Shown here: one piece after another, positions 49,926 to 62,457 of the stretch
Layout: each line of letters begins with the position of its first letter
Position numbering within the stretch: the first letter of the stretch is position 1
Assembly (NCBI GenBank): GCA_022410635.1
Contig: JAJVDF010000161.1
Location: 2,067,729 to 2,131,728 of the forward strand
Length of the DNA stretch: 64,000 nt
Direction: 5' to 3'
Origin: Tretioscincus oriximinensis
Lineage: Eukaryota; Chordata; Lepidosauria; Squamata; Gymnophthalmidae
Program-made: the position numbers and the translations under genes
The notes under the pieces: model-generated
What the model was told of the DNA's origin: nothing
Databases searched by the model: none
What the model saw: only the letters and a program-made list of their open reading frames with translations

Positions 49926-50467
49926 ACATTTCTACAACATAAGAAGGCAGTGCTGTTAAATAATAAAAGCAAAATACAAATAGTCATCTTTACTTTGGCG
50001 TATCTAGCCTCCCCAAAGTGTCCAAATTAACAAAATTGTGTAGCAATAGATTTTCTACNTCTGACACTATCTCTGATGGCATAAAAATCCATTTGATTTG
50101 CTCACTATCATCTTTATTTTTTCTGTGAGAGTATAGAAACCTGTCCTTGTTTATAGATTGGTTGGATGATTTAGGCAAGTTCTACTTGGAGTCATTTGGC
50201 ATGCTGGATAGCCAACTTTATACGTGGTTCAGTGGAAAATCCAAGCATTTAGAGAATTTTGGTCTGGAATTAAAATAGCCTTATCTATCATGATCACAGT
50301 GTGTGATTCTTGTCTTAACTGAAATCCAGTCTTAACTAGTCTTTTCCATGTAGTCCAGACTAACAAAGGAGGAGGGAACTGCATGACCACAACCAAGTCT
50401 ACTTTTCAAACAAGAGATGTGCGAGTCAGCCTGATCTTGTCTTTAAGAGTGTCAAAATCATCTAGAA

Positions 50468-50640
50468 GTCTCCTGGTTCACTCCTTCACAAAGCCAGCTG
50501 GATGACCTTGGGTGATTCCCAACTTTNTTGTGAAGAGAACAGAATGTTATCTAAGCCACTTTGAGTGCCTTAGGACTGAGAAAACTGGGGTATAAAACCC
50601 AACTCTCCTCTTTTTCTTCCTCTTCTATTTCCTTTCTACC
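50468..50640 (+). repeat. tRNA-derived SINE (sense, 3' part)
   Basis: AAGCCAGCTGGATGACCTTG, AAGCCACTTTGAGTGCCTTA and GGGGTATAAAACCCAACTCT followed by a CTT/CTC-rich tail. The complement of the 3938-4080 and 36758-37030 copies. Confidence 0.75.
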
Positions 50641-51329
50641 TCCTCCTCTTTCTCCCATCAAAAGATGTTACTCCCATCTTTGAAAAAATCCTGCCTGTAA
50701 ACTTTGCACTTCAAAATGAACGGCTTAATGCAAATGCTGTTCCTTTGGTTCACTACCAGTGCCAATAGATTTTGTTAAACACATGCAAATGTAGTCATTA
50801 TATATGCTGATGATTTATGAGATGGGAATAAACAAACAAAACTGCATTTGCTTGAGGTCTTGGGTTAAAATGGACCCAAAGTGTAAAAATGTGTTCAAAT
50901 ATAATTTGCATTGAGAGACATTTCACAATGTTAAAAATCCCGTCATAAAAAAAGAGATTATTAACTTTTTGGCTCTTCTCTTTCAAACACAGCAACTGTG
51001 TTTGGCCCCCTAACAGAGAAATCTTTAAAAGAGGTAAAAACAAAATATGTGAGGAGGTCTTTCATGAGTCTTAGATCCCAACTTTTCTGGTTTCATCTGT
51101 CTTGTTGGATACCACCAAGTCATGATAAACATGCAGTTGTATGTATGAATATGTAGTTTTTCTTTTGGACAAGATATAGAATTTGTTTGCCATTCTCTAC
51201 TACTGGGAAGAGAGGGAGGATCAAACTAGAAGCCTTCTGCTTTCTAAGCAGTTCTATCACTAATTTTATCCAAGAGGGAAATTACAACAGGTAATTTCTG
51301 GATCATAAAAATATAAGGCCTTCTAATAG

Positions 51330-51450
51330 ATCAAGCCTTAGCACATCTAATTTAATACTCTGACTCACTCAGTGGCCCACGAAATGCAGGCCATCTCAAA
51401 AAGAAGACAAAGACCTCCTTAGCTCTCAGCTTTCTACAACTGGCATCATA
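51330..51450 (-). repeat. CR1-like LINE 3' UTR fragment (antisense)
   Basis: CTGACTCACTCAGTGGCCCA, CAGGCCATCTC and CTACAACTGGCATC follow the order of the complement of the CR1-like 3' UTR. Degraded. Confidence 0.5.
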
Positions 51451-53119
51451 TGATTCATGTGTTCCTTTCCCTCATCATTGTCTGAAACTTCACCTCTTGT
51501 GCTCACAAAGAGTACAGAAGCTGTTGCTATGTTTTAAATAGCATCTAAGCATGTAAACTATTGCAGTTCAGAATAGCCTTCATGGTCCATGTTATCACTG
51601 TCATGCCACCACACTAACAAATACCCAGTGTTAAAAAGTTGCATGTTTATAAAATCCANGATGGAGTTTTGGATCTTTAATGGATNCAGAAGAGAGGACT
51701 TTTCACCAGGTACAGCTTCTAATGCCTGCTGCTCCTAGAAGGATAATTACTTCGAACACATTAAAGGTTCAAAGCTCTATTATGGATNTTATGTGGAAAC
51801 CCTACATTGTGAAGGTTGGAAATGGGCAAGGCACAGCAGTAGCTTTGTTGCAAATTTTCCATGCAACACAATAACAAGTGTTCCTGCCCCAAAGACATCT
51901 CCAGTGAAAACTCTTAACCTAGCGCCAACATTCTTTCTTNCCAAATTATCTCTGCAGAATTTGCCTTTTTGTAATTGGTAAGAATGCAATTCTGGATAAA
52001 ATCTCATGAGAACTGACTCCCCTAAACATGACAGATTGAAACATATGTCTCTTCACTGAAGTAACAAAGGATCATAAATATGAGTATCAGATGCAGCGGG
52101 ATCCTTCCTTTATAAGACACTCTGACTTCTAGCATGCTGTGGTGACTTTAAGTTATTTATAGGCTTTCCTTTGCTTGCACATAAAGTGCCTGAGCAAAAT
52201 AGTAATCTTCAAGATGCCCTGGTGCTAAGGTCTCCTTATTAGTATAAGGTTATATTGTTACCTGACCAGAGCCATTCCACATTCAAGATAAACTGACCTG
52301 CACCATCCGGCATATAAGATATAAATTACACTTAAGAATGTCAGCTGCATCTTCATATTCTCAAGCAGGTGTTGGATGACTAAAATCTATGGAAGCTAAA
52401 ATGAATCCCTTCGAGCTCCACCCTACAGGGGGCACAGCAGCAGCAGCTGTTCCCAGCAATTACATCTAATAGTGTCACAAGAATGCTGTATTAATATCCC
52501 TCAATTAAAAAGCAACTGCAGTCTTTTGCTTTGGCGTGTGATTTGTTAAACTCTGTGCCTGGTAGATCAACAAAATATTTTTGGAGTCACACAGTCGCAA
52601 AGCGCTGTAATTAGTCTCATACAATTGTAAATCAGACTCTTGGAAAAGCAGATCAGTATTATTCAATGTTCGATGAGATATTTTATTTTTCAGGGAGTTC
52701 TGTGCTTTTGAACTATTTAAGCAGCATCCATGCAACCAAAATGCTGGCTATGCCACACATACACACACAGACAAAAAAAATTAGTCAAGGTTGAGAGAAT
52801 TAAAACACCTGAATANTGATGAAGGCGATAAATTGGGATGTCTTTAAAGAGACCCAGGGAAGCTGAGCGGCTTTTTCAAAACACTTTGTGGTACAATCTG
52901 AGATTGACCGAAGGTCCCGTTGTGTCCCTTGGAGGCAGGTATCATTTTTCAGCACTTATCAACAAGAAAAACTCCCTTAGTCTAAATAGGCCATGGCTTG
53001 TGTTATGAACATTTTCATCAGCTGATATGAAAAAAATCCATTAGCCACAGCATCCTTCATGTGATAATGATGTTTAGTGCTCATTAAAAAGTAATTGTAA
53101 CCACTTTCTCTTATTTTAT

Positions 53120-53125
53120 CAGCAG
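53120..53125 (+). promoter_or_regulatory. CNTN4: Tandem CAGCAG splice acceptor of exon D
   Basis: Two in-frame AG acceptors three bases apart (NAGNAG). The proximal one keeps a Gln codon, the distal one removes it. Confidence 0.7.
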
Positions 53126-53243
53126 GATTCAGCTGGTGATTTGATGATCAGAAGCATCCAGCTGAATCATGCTGGAAAATATGTCTGCACGGTGCAAACA
53201 AGTGTGGACAAGCTATCAGCTGCTGCAGACCTGATTGTAAGAG
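53123..53243 (+). CDS. CNTN4: Contactin-4 internal exon D: second half of Ig domain 6
   Basis: This exon completes Ig domain 6. It reads [30 protein letters not shown] and SAAADLIVR, then splits a Gly codon at the GTATTT donor (53244). AGKYVC is the F-strand motif supplying the second Ig cysteine. The acceptor is a tandem CAGCAG (53120-53125). Splicing at the first AG keeps the leading Gln, as in the contactin-4 sequence I recall; splicing at the second AG would drop only that Gln and stay in frame. The exon is 121 nt, entry phase 0 and exit phase 1. With exon C it totals 297 nt (99 codons), again flanked by phase-1 introns. The opposite-strand frame over this exon is a shadow. Confidence 0.95.
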
Positions 53244-53889
53244 GTATTTGAATTTTGTTGTTGTTGCAAAATTGCTGTTCCTACTAACTGCTGCTGTGGA
53301 TAACAACATAAAGCACAGCTGGAGGGAGCTCATGGTTGCTCTAACAAGTCACCCGTAGGGTTCCACTAATTATTTCATAGAAGCTTCAGTGGGGTAGGGG
53401 AGAAGAATGTCCAGCGTAAACTTCGTAACAACCTACATTCATTTAGTGATGCAGGTAATTGAAATACCGCTGCCGCTATTGATTTGCTGGATTTTCAAGT
53501 GCGGATTTTTGTAAAATNGCATGCTTCATTCGAAACCTCTATATGCAAACAGTTTGCCTGCAGAAGAGAATTCATATGCACAGTCTATAGAAACGTAGGA
53601 TTTCACCTCATGTTATTACAATTGGTACTATGGAAGAATCAAATATAAAAAAGGACATGCTGGTAATTTGTTCTTTTTACATATAGTACTTGAAAGTACA
53701 CCCTTTGACTTTACGAGGCTCTTCATCTGATGCCAAAATAGGCACTTTATGTAATGAAGCAACTCTGCTATCTTATTTTTCCCAGCTTAAGCAGATGACC
53801 ACTCATCTGTCCCTTAATTAAAAATTTCATTGCGATCGGCCCTGTAAGGCATCTAAATGATTGAAAAAAAAAATGTCAATTAAGAAACA

Positions 53890-54410
53890 TTCCAAACTCC
53901 CCCCCCCCCCCTCAGCTGCCTCCATGTTCTAAATGGTGGTGCAAATTATGGGTCTTAGGGACATTGCCTTTGCCATGGCCTTACCAAGGGCCACTTCTCT
54001 GCCAGCCACCTCCTACCCCATTTCTGCCAGCTGCACCGCTGTGCTCGCCCTCCTTTTCTGTGCCACTGCTGCCAGGTGGAAGGGTCACCTCTACCCCACC
54101 ACCACCACCACCACCACTACCTTGGAACGCGCTGGCATGCCCTGCCCCGGCTTATACTTGGCCATCCCCCCTGTGGCCCAGATAACATAGTCAGTGTTAT
54201 GGTAGGCTTTCTCCTCCTGCCCTGTTACCACCAGCTACATCTCTGTGCTGCTGCGCCTCCATGTAACAACTGTTGCTGAGTAAGAGAGTCACCCGNCTGA
54301 CTAATGATACCCTCAAAAGCCTTGCGTGGCTGCCTTGGCTTGATGCGGTGGGCAGCTGCATGCCTCTCCTCATAGCAAGACTCACCCTGGAACCCAGGGG
54401 TTGAAAGTTA
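53890..54410. other. GC-rich patch of unknown nature
   Basis: A poly(C) run (about 53899-53911) opens a 500-bp stretch clearly richer in G and C than the surrounding intron, with a (CAC)n tract near 54096-54118. The proline- and histidine-rich open frames come from this composition. No known repeat or gene recognised. Confidence 0.5.
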
Positions 54411-56484
54411 GTTAAGGCTTCTCAAATATTGGGGTTCAAAAAGAAATCAGGTATGCTGGAGGCAAGCAAAGCTAGACTACTTGAAGCCACTTAAATTCTT
54501 ACCAGCATTCATTGTCTGGGATTCATTGTCTGGGATTACTCTTCTTGTGTCGCCTCCATTTCCTGAACCCTTCCTGTACCCTTCCTGCTCTTTCCTTTTT
54601 TTCTTCCCTCTTGTTTCTTTTCCTCTTTCTCTCTTCTTACTTTCCTTCATGCCTTCCTAATATTCCTCTCTTCGCCCCTTCTGCTTTCTTCNCTCTCAGT
54701 TAGAGAATGCAAACAGAAATTCCTGACACCCACTTTTCTACAAGCTGATGGTGTTAACTCCTCATTCACAGTGGAGCAAGACACAGAGAAAATGATGTCC
54801 ACGCCATTGATGCTATACACACACACAAACACACAGACAAACACACATAAAGAATCCAGTAAAAAGTAACAAGAGAGAGAACAATGCCTTTTCTTTTTGC
54901 AATTCTTCCTTCACATTATCAGCACACACACACATGTGAGCGCAAATGCACAAAACAATTGTTTTCCTTTTTTCAAAATTTCTTCATCAAACCAATTAGA
55001 GAAAAAACTGGAATAATTTTACAATGGTATCAAAATTAGCAAACCTGAAACAGATGAGCCATAAGTTTGATGACATTTGTTTTGCTGAATCTCATGCTCT
55101 TCTCCTTCTTCTTGTCTTTAATTTTAATTACATTAATTTAAAATTTTATTGTTTTATAGGACATTGTTGACNGTGATGGGATGTTGGAATAAATGGATAA
55201 TTATTTATTGCAATTCAACATAAAGTACCCAGTTCATTTATTAAGCACATGTTTCAATCACTGGAATATGAAATCACACAACCACACTTATGATATAGTG
55301 AGAGGAGATGGAGGGTGAGACTGAACAGGCAAGCAGGTTATGCTGGCTCCGCCTTCTTTTTAGTGTGCTGATTTAGACAAGATAGAAAGAGAATCGTTCA
55401 ATTTGCTGCTCTGTTCTTCAATTCCGAATGTAGACTGNAGCTGTATTAAAACAAAGGTGTGACCAGTGTCTTGAAAACAGAAAGAACACATGCTATTGGT
55501 TCTAAAATGATTTTGAAATGACTTCTTTTTTCTTTTTTTCTAATTGTATGTGAATGCAACCTCATGGCACGCATGTAGATAACTCAAGCATCATAGATCC
55601 AGCAGAATGAAACTGTGGAGCCACATGAAGAATGGCATGCACATAGCACACAATATAATACTAATAATTCAGGTGTGGTGCATCTAAGGGCAGCAAAGGA
55701 ACGGAAACACCTCTTCAGCATCTTCTCTGTCCCCAGAAGTTGTGCTAGAGGACTTATATCCACTAGTAGGATATAAATGTGTCATAAACCAATGACTTCT
55801 GTGCAATACCTTGGCCACTTCTATTCCATAAACGTAATCTGCTGTAAAATGTGTTTCTGGAACATAATTTTTTATGCTTCATACTGGCTACTTCAGTTCA
55901 AAGTTGTCAAAGAGCGAATTCTGACTTTTATGACTAGGTCATATAAATGCCTGAGTCTATCAAATCACATCTGCATATTGAGAAAATTCTAGATGGAATT
56001 TGAAAATCCAACCATAAACTGATCATGCAGCAGTTTATATGTTTTGCGTGTTAATGTAAATAATTCTAAAATTTGTGTTTTCTTATATATTAGCTTGAGG
56101 TTTGAGGATCTTCATTTTGTAATTTTGCATTAATTCATTCTAGATTCACATTCTAGATTCGCATTCACATAAATTGGAGCATAAAATAGCTAAAGAATAA
56201 ACTAAGCCTTTGAAATTACCGTTACCCCTTTCTGCAGCTTCCTTTACACTACCAAGAAGTTATAAATAACAAAAAATCTTTATTCCTCACTCNGCTACAA
56301 ATCCCAGGACAGGTTATNGAAAGAAAAAAGCTAACTGTTGACCAATGGGTAGTATAACAAGGTCTGACATAGTTTGTCTGTATTAAATCAAACTATTGCC
56401 TGTTACATTAAATTCTGGTTTTGTCATGTATGGGTCTGGTCTTATGCATTATTCTCTTAATTATGAATTTATATATGAACACAA

Positions 56485-56650
56485 AAAAGTAATGCAGGAT
56501 TGGGCCACACCCCTGCAAATCTAGCATCCTGTCTCATGGAAGTGGCCCACCAATTGTTTCTAGGCAATCTCATGCAGAACATATGAGGAATATCTCTAGT
56601 TCTTCTCATCTTCCTGCAACTGACACCTAGAGGTATCCTACTGCCCCTCC
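56485..56650 (-). repeat. CR1-like LINE 3' UTR fragment (antisense)
   Basis: CATCCTGTCTCATGGAAGTG, GGCCCACCAATTGTTTCTAG and CCTGCAACTGACACCTAGAG match the complement of the CR1-like ending, with extra internal sequence. Confidence 0.5.
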
Positions 56651-57124
56651 ACACTTAACATTTTGAAATAGAAAGGAAAAACCAACCTACCTTAGCAAGA
56701 AGAGATAATGGGGAACAAGATCTTTGTCCATTTAAGAAGACAGCAGTGGTTTATCAGCTGTTNCCTCATGGGAGTAAGATATATTGTTGCTGCACTAAAA
56801 GTACGCTGCCTTTAATGAGGACAAGCCCCAGTGAGCTGTTTAAATGGGCAGTTTAAATACCAATAAATTAGACTACTAAATATTTTAAATCCGTAATACT
56901 TTAACTTCTTAGCTGATAGTATATGCATCATTTTGTAAGGAATACTCTTAAATTTTATTAGGATTTTGTTAGAAGAAAATATATTGCAAGGAACCAGCTG
57001 ATAACATTAATGACTTTATTCCTGCATTTTGAATTTCTTATCTCCTTTTTGGGGGAAGGTATTTTGCTAACACACTGCACCATCTACTGGTTATGAGAAA
57101 ATAGCACACAAACTTTGTTCTTAC

Positions 57125-57228
57125 TTGCTGATGTTAGTCCAGCAAAGGAGCTAGCAGAGTGCTGCTAGCAACTTTGCTGGACTTTCTGCTAGACTAACAC
57201 GGCTATTTCTCTGAAATTGCTGATGTTA
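57125..57228. mobile_element. Short hairpin insertion with 12-bp flanking repeats
   Basis: TTGCTGATGTTA occurs at 57125-57136 and 57217-57228. Between them is an 80-bp insert that begins with a foldback: AGTCCAGCAAAG pairs with CTTTGCTGGACT (57136-57183) and an inner GCTAGCAG pairs with CTGCTAGC. It ends GACTAACACGGCTATTTCTC then TGAAA, a phrase I recall from reptile interspersed repeats but cannot name. Confidence 0.6.
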
Positions 57229-57514
57229 CTGAGGAATGGAGACACATGAATGCTCAGCTAAATGCAGTATCTTAGAGTCAGAACTGCACAAAAAAGACTC
57301 ATTGATCAATGTAACTGAAACTCAGTTTGCACACGTTTTTAGTATTCGAGCATTACTTCAGCATACCATCCATGGAAATAAACACGCATGCTAGAAACAT
57401 ATCTGTTATAAAAGACTGAGTGTTGGTGGGACTGTATTTTTAATCTATTCATCATCTGGGCAAAATTAGATACGGGTCACTTTCCCTCAGAAGGCTTCAT
57501 TCACTGTGAATAGG

Positions 57515-57592
57515 TCAGGCTGCCTGGGGGCAGAGTTTAAAACCAACTCTTCTTCTTCCTCCTCCTCCTCCTCCTCCTCCTCCACCCTCAGT
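57515..57592 (+). repeat. tRNA-derived SINE 3' end with CTT/CCT tail (sense)
   Basis: CAGAGTTTAAAACCAACTCT followed by CTTCTTC and then a run of CTC/CCT triplets to about 57583. Only the SINE tail region remains. Confidence 0.7.
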
Positions 57593-58430
57593 GAATCATA
57601 GTTTGAATGTTGTATTCCTGAGACCTAAATTTCCAATTTAGTGGAAAAATTGTTGAATGATAGTTATGAGATAGAAGTGGTTTGACTAGTGTTCTTTTGG
57701 AAAGACACTAGGAGTGAAATGTGTTACCTTCTACCAGTAAGCCAAGCAGTTAAACTGCACAAAGCTACTTCAGCTCCTTCCTCAAGTACAAGCAGATTCT
57801 GTACAAGAATTGGCACAATCTAGTTAAAATATCCTGATAATTGTGTTGGTTATTTATACTTTCAATTATTTTTTGTTTTATTATGTGGCAAATTGTCCGT
57901 ACCATTATTATCAAATGTTTTTAAGTCAACTGGAAGNCAGTTACTTTATTCTGAATTTGCCCCATGCACAGTTAGGAGTAAAATTATTGACAACTGACCG
58001 TTCTGTCCATTAAGCAAACAACAGATCAGCACAGAAAGTTTGAATTAACACTGTGGCTTTACATTTCAATGCTTAGTATCTTATGAAAATAAACTTTGTA
58101 ACAATACTGTTTTTATTACAATGTTTTTGTTGTTGTTTTCCCTATCACATTTCTTGTCCAGTTTAAAAGTGCTGCCTAAATGTTTTACTTGCTACTAAAG
58201 TATTGAGAAGGATCTTTACTGGACTTTGAATAGCAGCAACAAGACAGTATCTGGTCCAAAGTAGGCTGTGATAATATAGACNCAATCTGAATTGCCTTAT
58301 TTCGACTGGGGATGCTTCAAATAAGTCAAATAAATATCAGTCAACTGCAGTATTTCCTTGCAGCTCAGTATTTTAAAAAGGAAGCCTCCAAGGATCCATT
58401 CATTGAACAGTCTGGCATCATTTTAAAACA

Positions 58431-58493
58431 TTTTCAGTCCTAACTGAAAACCTTCCTCACCCTGGTTTTGAGTTCAGTTTTTCAGGATTGAAG
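58431..58493. other. Foldback element, CAGTCCTGAAGAAC type, copy 3
   Basis: TTTTCAGTCCTAACTGAAAA at the left contains its own 8-bp hairpin; GTTCAGTTTTTCAGGATTGA at the right is related to the right arms at 37986 and 39271. Confidence 0.4.
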
Positions 58494-61400
58494 GTGGTTT
58501 AACTACAGCCTAAAAGTGCTTTCATGACAAAGCTGGACAAAGCACCCGGACATTCTAGTCTACTATTCTGCCCTTCAACCATGCTGCAGTGAGTGCAGAT
58601 ATATTTACAGAGCTTGGGAGGGAGGATTACTTTGTGGAGCATATCACATGGCAGTCCTTGGGGACCATTTTTCATGTTTCCCAAAAAGTCTATAAATATC
58701 AACTTTTTCCACCGCTGATGTCATTATTGGCTCCCAACTTAATAACCTTTAACAGTCTAATTGTGTATCACATCTAGTGTCTGCTACTAGGGCTGTATTC
58801 AAATATATATACATATATAGTATTGCCTAGCGAGTTCAGGTCAATTAAGTCATTGTAAAAATGCAATTCTAAATGTAACCTCTTCAATATAACCTTACCT
58901 TTCAGCACATTGTGTTGTCAGCACCAGCTACAGTTGTACTCTGTGCCTTCAGCAAAAATACTTCACTTTCACAGTCAGTTAGTCTTCCCAAAACTGGCAG
59001 TTCAAAGACAGCATGATGCAATATTAGCATTACCTAGCACAGCATACTTTAAAATTAGCACAACTTAATGGTCAGTTGAGATCACTGTTCTAGGAGCAAA
59101 TGAGGCACAGAGACTAATAAGGTCATGTAACTTTCTTTTTAAAAGCATTTTGGAATGTTCCTATTGACATAATTCTAGAACAAAATTAGTGAATTTTCTC
59201 TGCTTCTACAACGAACGAGTCTATTACTGACACATTTAAATACTAGCTGACATTGGTGACATTCAAAATTTCCTAATTGAACTACCAGCACTATTGTATT
59301 GCAAATGAAATGGCTCTTTTTGCCAGAGGAGGTGAGAGAACATTATATCCTGTAACAGTTTTGTCATTAATGAGCTTGAAAAAGCAGGCTGTCAGTCAAA
59401 GCAGTACAGAAGAAGCTTAAAGATGATAGTAGTTACATATTACTGCCTTTAATCCTTCTTAATGGCTGGAAAATTCCCTTTCAAAGTGCATTCTCTGGTC
59501 TTTAATGTGGTATTAAAGTCAGGATGTGGAGTGGCATCCTTTTGATACCACCTTTATGTCTTTTTGTAATGGTTCCATTGGGTGACGTTTGAGTCCTACA
59601 AGAAGTTCACTTCCACCATTCAGTTACTTGTATCCAAAGTATAGAACTAGTTGGAATTGTGCCAAAGTATCTTGGGCTCAGGATTGGCTCAGGCTCCCAG
59701 ATAAGTGCAAAGTGGGCTGAGATAAAGAAGTNTGGTAAAACAGGATGTGGTAAAACAGGCTAGCCCTGGGAGACAGCCCTGGGTCACAGGCTGATGAAGT
59801 GCCATGTAATAAGCTGTCCTGAAGGCTGCCGGCACCTGGGTGGTTCGGAATGCAATGATACTTACATGGTGATGACTTTTTTCCACATGTTAATGGAATT
59901 TTTGCAATGCATATGGAAAAAAGATCCTTTGCCCAGCAAAATTCTTTAGCTNATGTTTTACAAAGTTGCCACATCTGCAGCCGGAGAAGGGAGGAACATT
60001 CCTGTGTACAGCACNTTAATGGGGTTATGCCAGGAAGAATAGCTAGCTGAGCATGTGCAGTATTTGCCTCCTGGTTAGTTGTGTCACTGATTCCACATGG
60101 ATTTAAATATCTTCTATCTTTGATACTGTCTTTACAAAGTCCAACTGTAAATTCTTTGCATTAAGTTTGACCATTCTCTTTGATCATCCTCTTTTATTTA
60201 TTAAAAGAAATAGTAAAAAAAAGTTTTCACTTTTAGAGCTTGCATTGTTCCTTGGGGAATGAGAAACCTCAGGCATTCATCTCCATGACAAGGACTTTTT
60301 GCATTGGACTTTATCCCAGATAATATCCTGGAATAGGGACTTACCATTCATGGCTATTGCAAACTATAACTGGCCCCACCAGGGTTCTACTCCTATTTTC
60401 AGAGCAAATTCCAAAGATTGTCAATTAGAGAATATTTTTTCTCTATGTTTCTATAAACATAGAGCCCAAGATTACTTTGGGGTGGGGTTTTTTTCTGCTG
60501 TGCTCTTTAGCACAGGGAGGATCATCAGTATCCTTNTGCATTGCCTTCAGGACATTGATGGAACCGAATCTGTCTTTCTGTTTCTTCTAAATCGGCGGCT
60601 GCTTTGTTAATGTGAACCTATCAAGAGTGTTCATCTCTAGGCAGTTTGCTTCTTTGGCTCTTTCTGGACACAGAGACAAACTTGCTAAAGTAATTCATAT
60701 TTGGAAATCTCTACAGTAGATCATGGAATTCTATGTGGGACTTCGCTTGGAGATGTTTGTGGAACAGTAAAACTAGTAAAAAAAATGAGCTGCTCAACTG
60801 TTGAAGGATGTTTTAAGCCAAATCTCAGAAAAAACCTGTATCTCCTCCATTTTTTACTAAGGTTATTTTCCAATTGCTGTATATACCTGGGACATTCTAG
60901 GGAGTCTCTTCTTACTGTTCTTGTTCTCAATTGTCCATAGAGCAGCTATTTAAAGCCGGACTTTCTCTGTAGTTTCACTATAAACAACCTCTAAAATGAT
61001 AACCAAGTATATGTAAAGTTAACATAATATATAATATTAAATCATTCCATATTGTCCAGAGCCCATTTTCCAACTGACTGTAACCAAGAGCAATGCCAGT
61101 GCTTCTAAACTTCCGGTACAGTATATAGTCAATTGTTATCTAAATTACTGTCAATTGCTGCCAGATTTTTAGGCTTCTAGTTTGTAGCCAACTGTTGCCA
61201 GAATGGTTGTCAGTTCTTTGCCATACATGTTTTAACCCAGCTTAACCCTTCATCAGTGACAATCTACCAATTTTTTTNAAAAAAAATCAGTCTATTGTTA
61301 GAATCCTGTCTGCAAGTTCAATACAAAGAATGGTCCAGATGTTGAAAGTATAACCAATGAGATAGACATCCTTTCCTTGAAAAAACTGTCTTTCATAGTG

Positions 61401-62298
61401 TTTCTAAAGATTCTTAAATTAAATGTTTTGTATATGAATATAAATACAGTGTTTACTGCTTATTTAAGAATGTCATTCCATAAAATAATTGAATATAATG
61501 TTTGTTACATCAATTTCAGCTGATGAAATAAGCCTACAATAAACATACTGGACTTGCCATGGAATGAAAATTTGTAGGCTCCTACAAACAGGAGGCTAAC
61601 GTGGAGGTTTTTAACTGTTACTGAGTTGCAGTTCTTCTGCAGCCCATTCAGTGGCAAGATAGGATAAAAGCAATAGGCACAGAAAGACATGTACTGCATG
61701 TGCTAATTTAAATTATTGTTGGTACTAAGATCTTCCTTGATTTTGCTCTCTGCCTGAAGACTGTTCTAAATGGATCATGGTAATCTACAATCCACCTGAA
61801 CCTGTTCCCAAGGCCTCTTATTCATTGCAAGGCTTCCCTGTTATGAAAAACTTAAATGTTACGCAAATATTCTTCCAATCTTATACATTCCAATCTTGTG
61901 AGATATGGGGTCCTTAGGTCTAAACTTTCAAGAGTTACTTTAATGAAATGGCTTCAAGAGTTTACTTTGCTCCAACCCTGCCTTACCCTTTTGCCCTTAT
62001 TCACCCCTTCTGCCATGATTTAACATCAGATCCTTATGAAAGTTGGGGGTTCTGTTGTGTGAAGCCTATGCTCTTTACCTCTGTAGTGGAGCTAGAGTGT
62101 TCCGGTGCTAGGATGGACCTATCTCTGAATATCTGAAAGAAGCTTTGCATGCATGAAGGATACTGCTAAATCAGATTATAGTCCTTCAAAATATTCTGCT
62201 TTGACTGTGAATAACTTGTGAACTATAAGAAGATGGTAAAGAAAATTAAATATTGAAGAACAAGCTGATGATGAATGTCCTTTGTACTTCCATAATAG

Positions 62299-62457
62299 GT
62301 CCACCTGGTCCACCAGAAGCTGTAACGATTGATGAAATCACAGATACCACTGCCCAGATATCTTGGAGACCAGGAGCAGATAATCGCAGCCCCATTACGA
62401 CATACGTTATTCAAGCAAGAACCCCATTTTCTGTTGGATGGCAAGCAGTTAATACAG
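62299..62457 (+). CDS. CNTN4: Contactin-4 internal exon E: first half of FnIII domain 1
   Basis: This exon encodes the start of the first fibronectin type III repeat, joined to Ig6 by the short Gly/Pro linker [10 protein letters not shown]. The acceptor is CATAATAG, a rather purine-rich polypyrimidine context, and the donor is GTATCT at 62458. The frame reads [32 protein letters not shown] and [14 protein letters not shown]. The Trp in QISWRPG is the conserved FnIII B-strand Trp. NRS is followed by Pro, which usually disfavours glycosylation. The exon is 159 nt with phase 1 at both ends, so skipping it would preserve frame. The 320-nt intron that follows is by far the shortest here. Confidence 0.95.

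Larger units (their letters stand above)
48693..53122 (+). other. CNTN4: Intron C-D of CNTN4 (4.4 kb)
   Basis: Runs from a perfect GTAAGT donor to a tandem CAGCAG acceptor. It contains antisense CR1 pieces (49365-49925, 51330-51450) and a SINE (50468-50640). The segment 51460-53110 shows no recognised repeat, and 52490-52740 is a candidate conserved stretch. Confidence 0.85.
53244..62298 (+). other. CNTN4: Intron D-E of CNTN4 (9.1 kb)
   Basis: Runs from a GTATTT donor to a CATAATAG acceptor. It contains a GC-rich patch (53890-54410), an antisense CR1-like piece (56485-56650), a hairpin insertion with flanking 12-bp repeats (57125-57228), a SINE 3' end (57515-57592) and a foldback (58431-58493). 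I see nothing identifiable in 54420-56480, 57600-58425 and 58500-62290; 59380-59600 is repeat-free and a weak candidate for conserved DNA. Confidence 0.85.

Noticed and set aside
53933..54279. Pro/His-rich open frames in three registers
   Set aside because: They stem from GC-rich composition and a CAC tract; there is no start context, splice signal or family resemblance.
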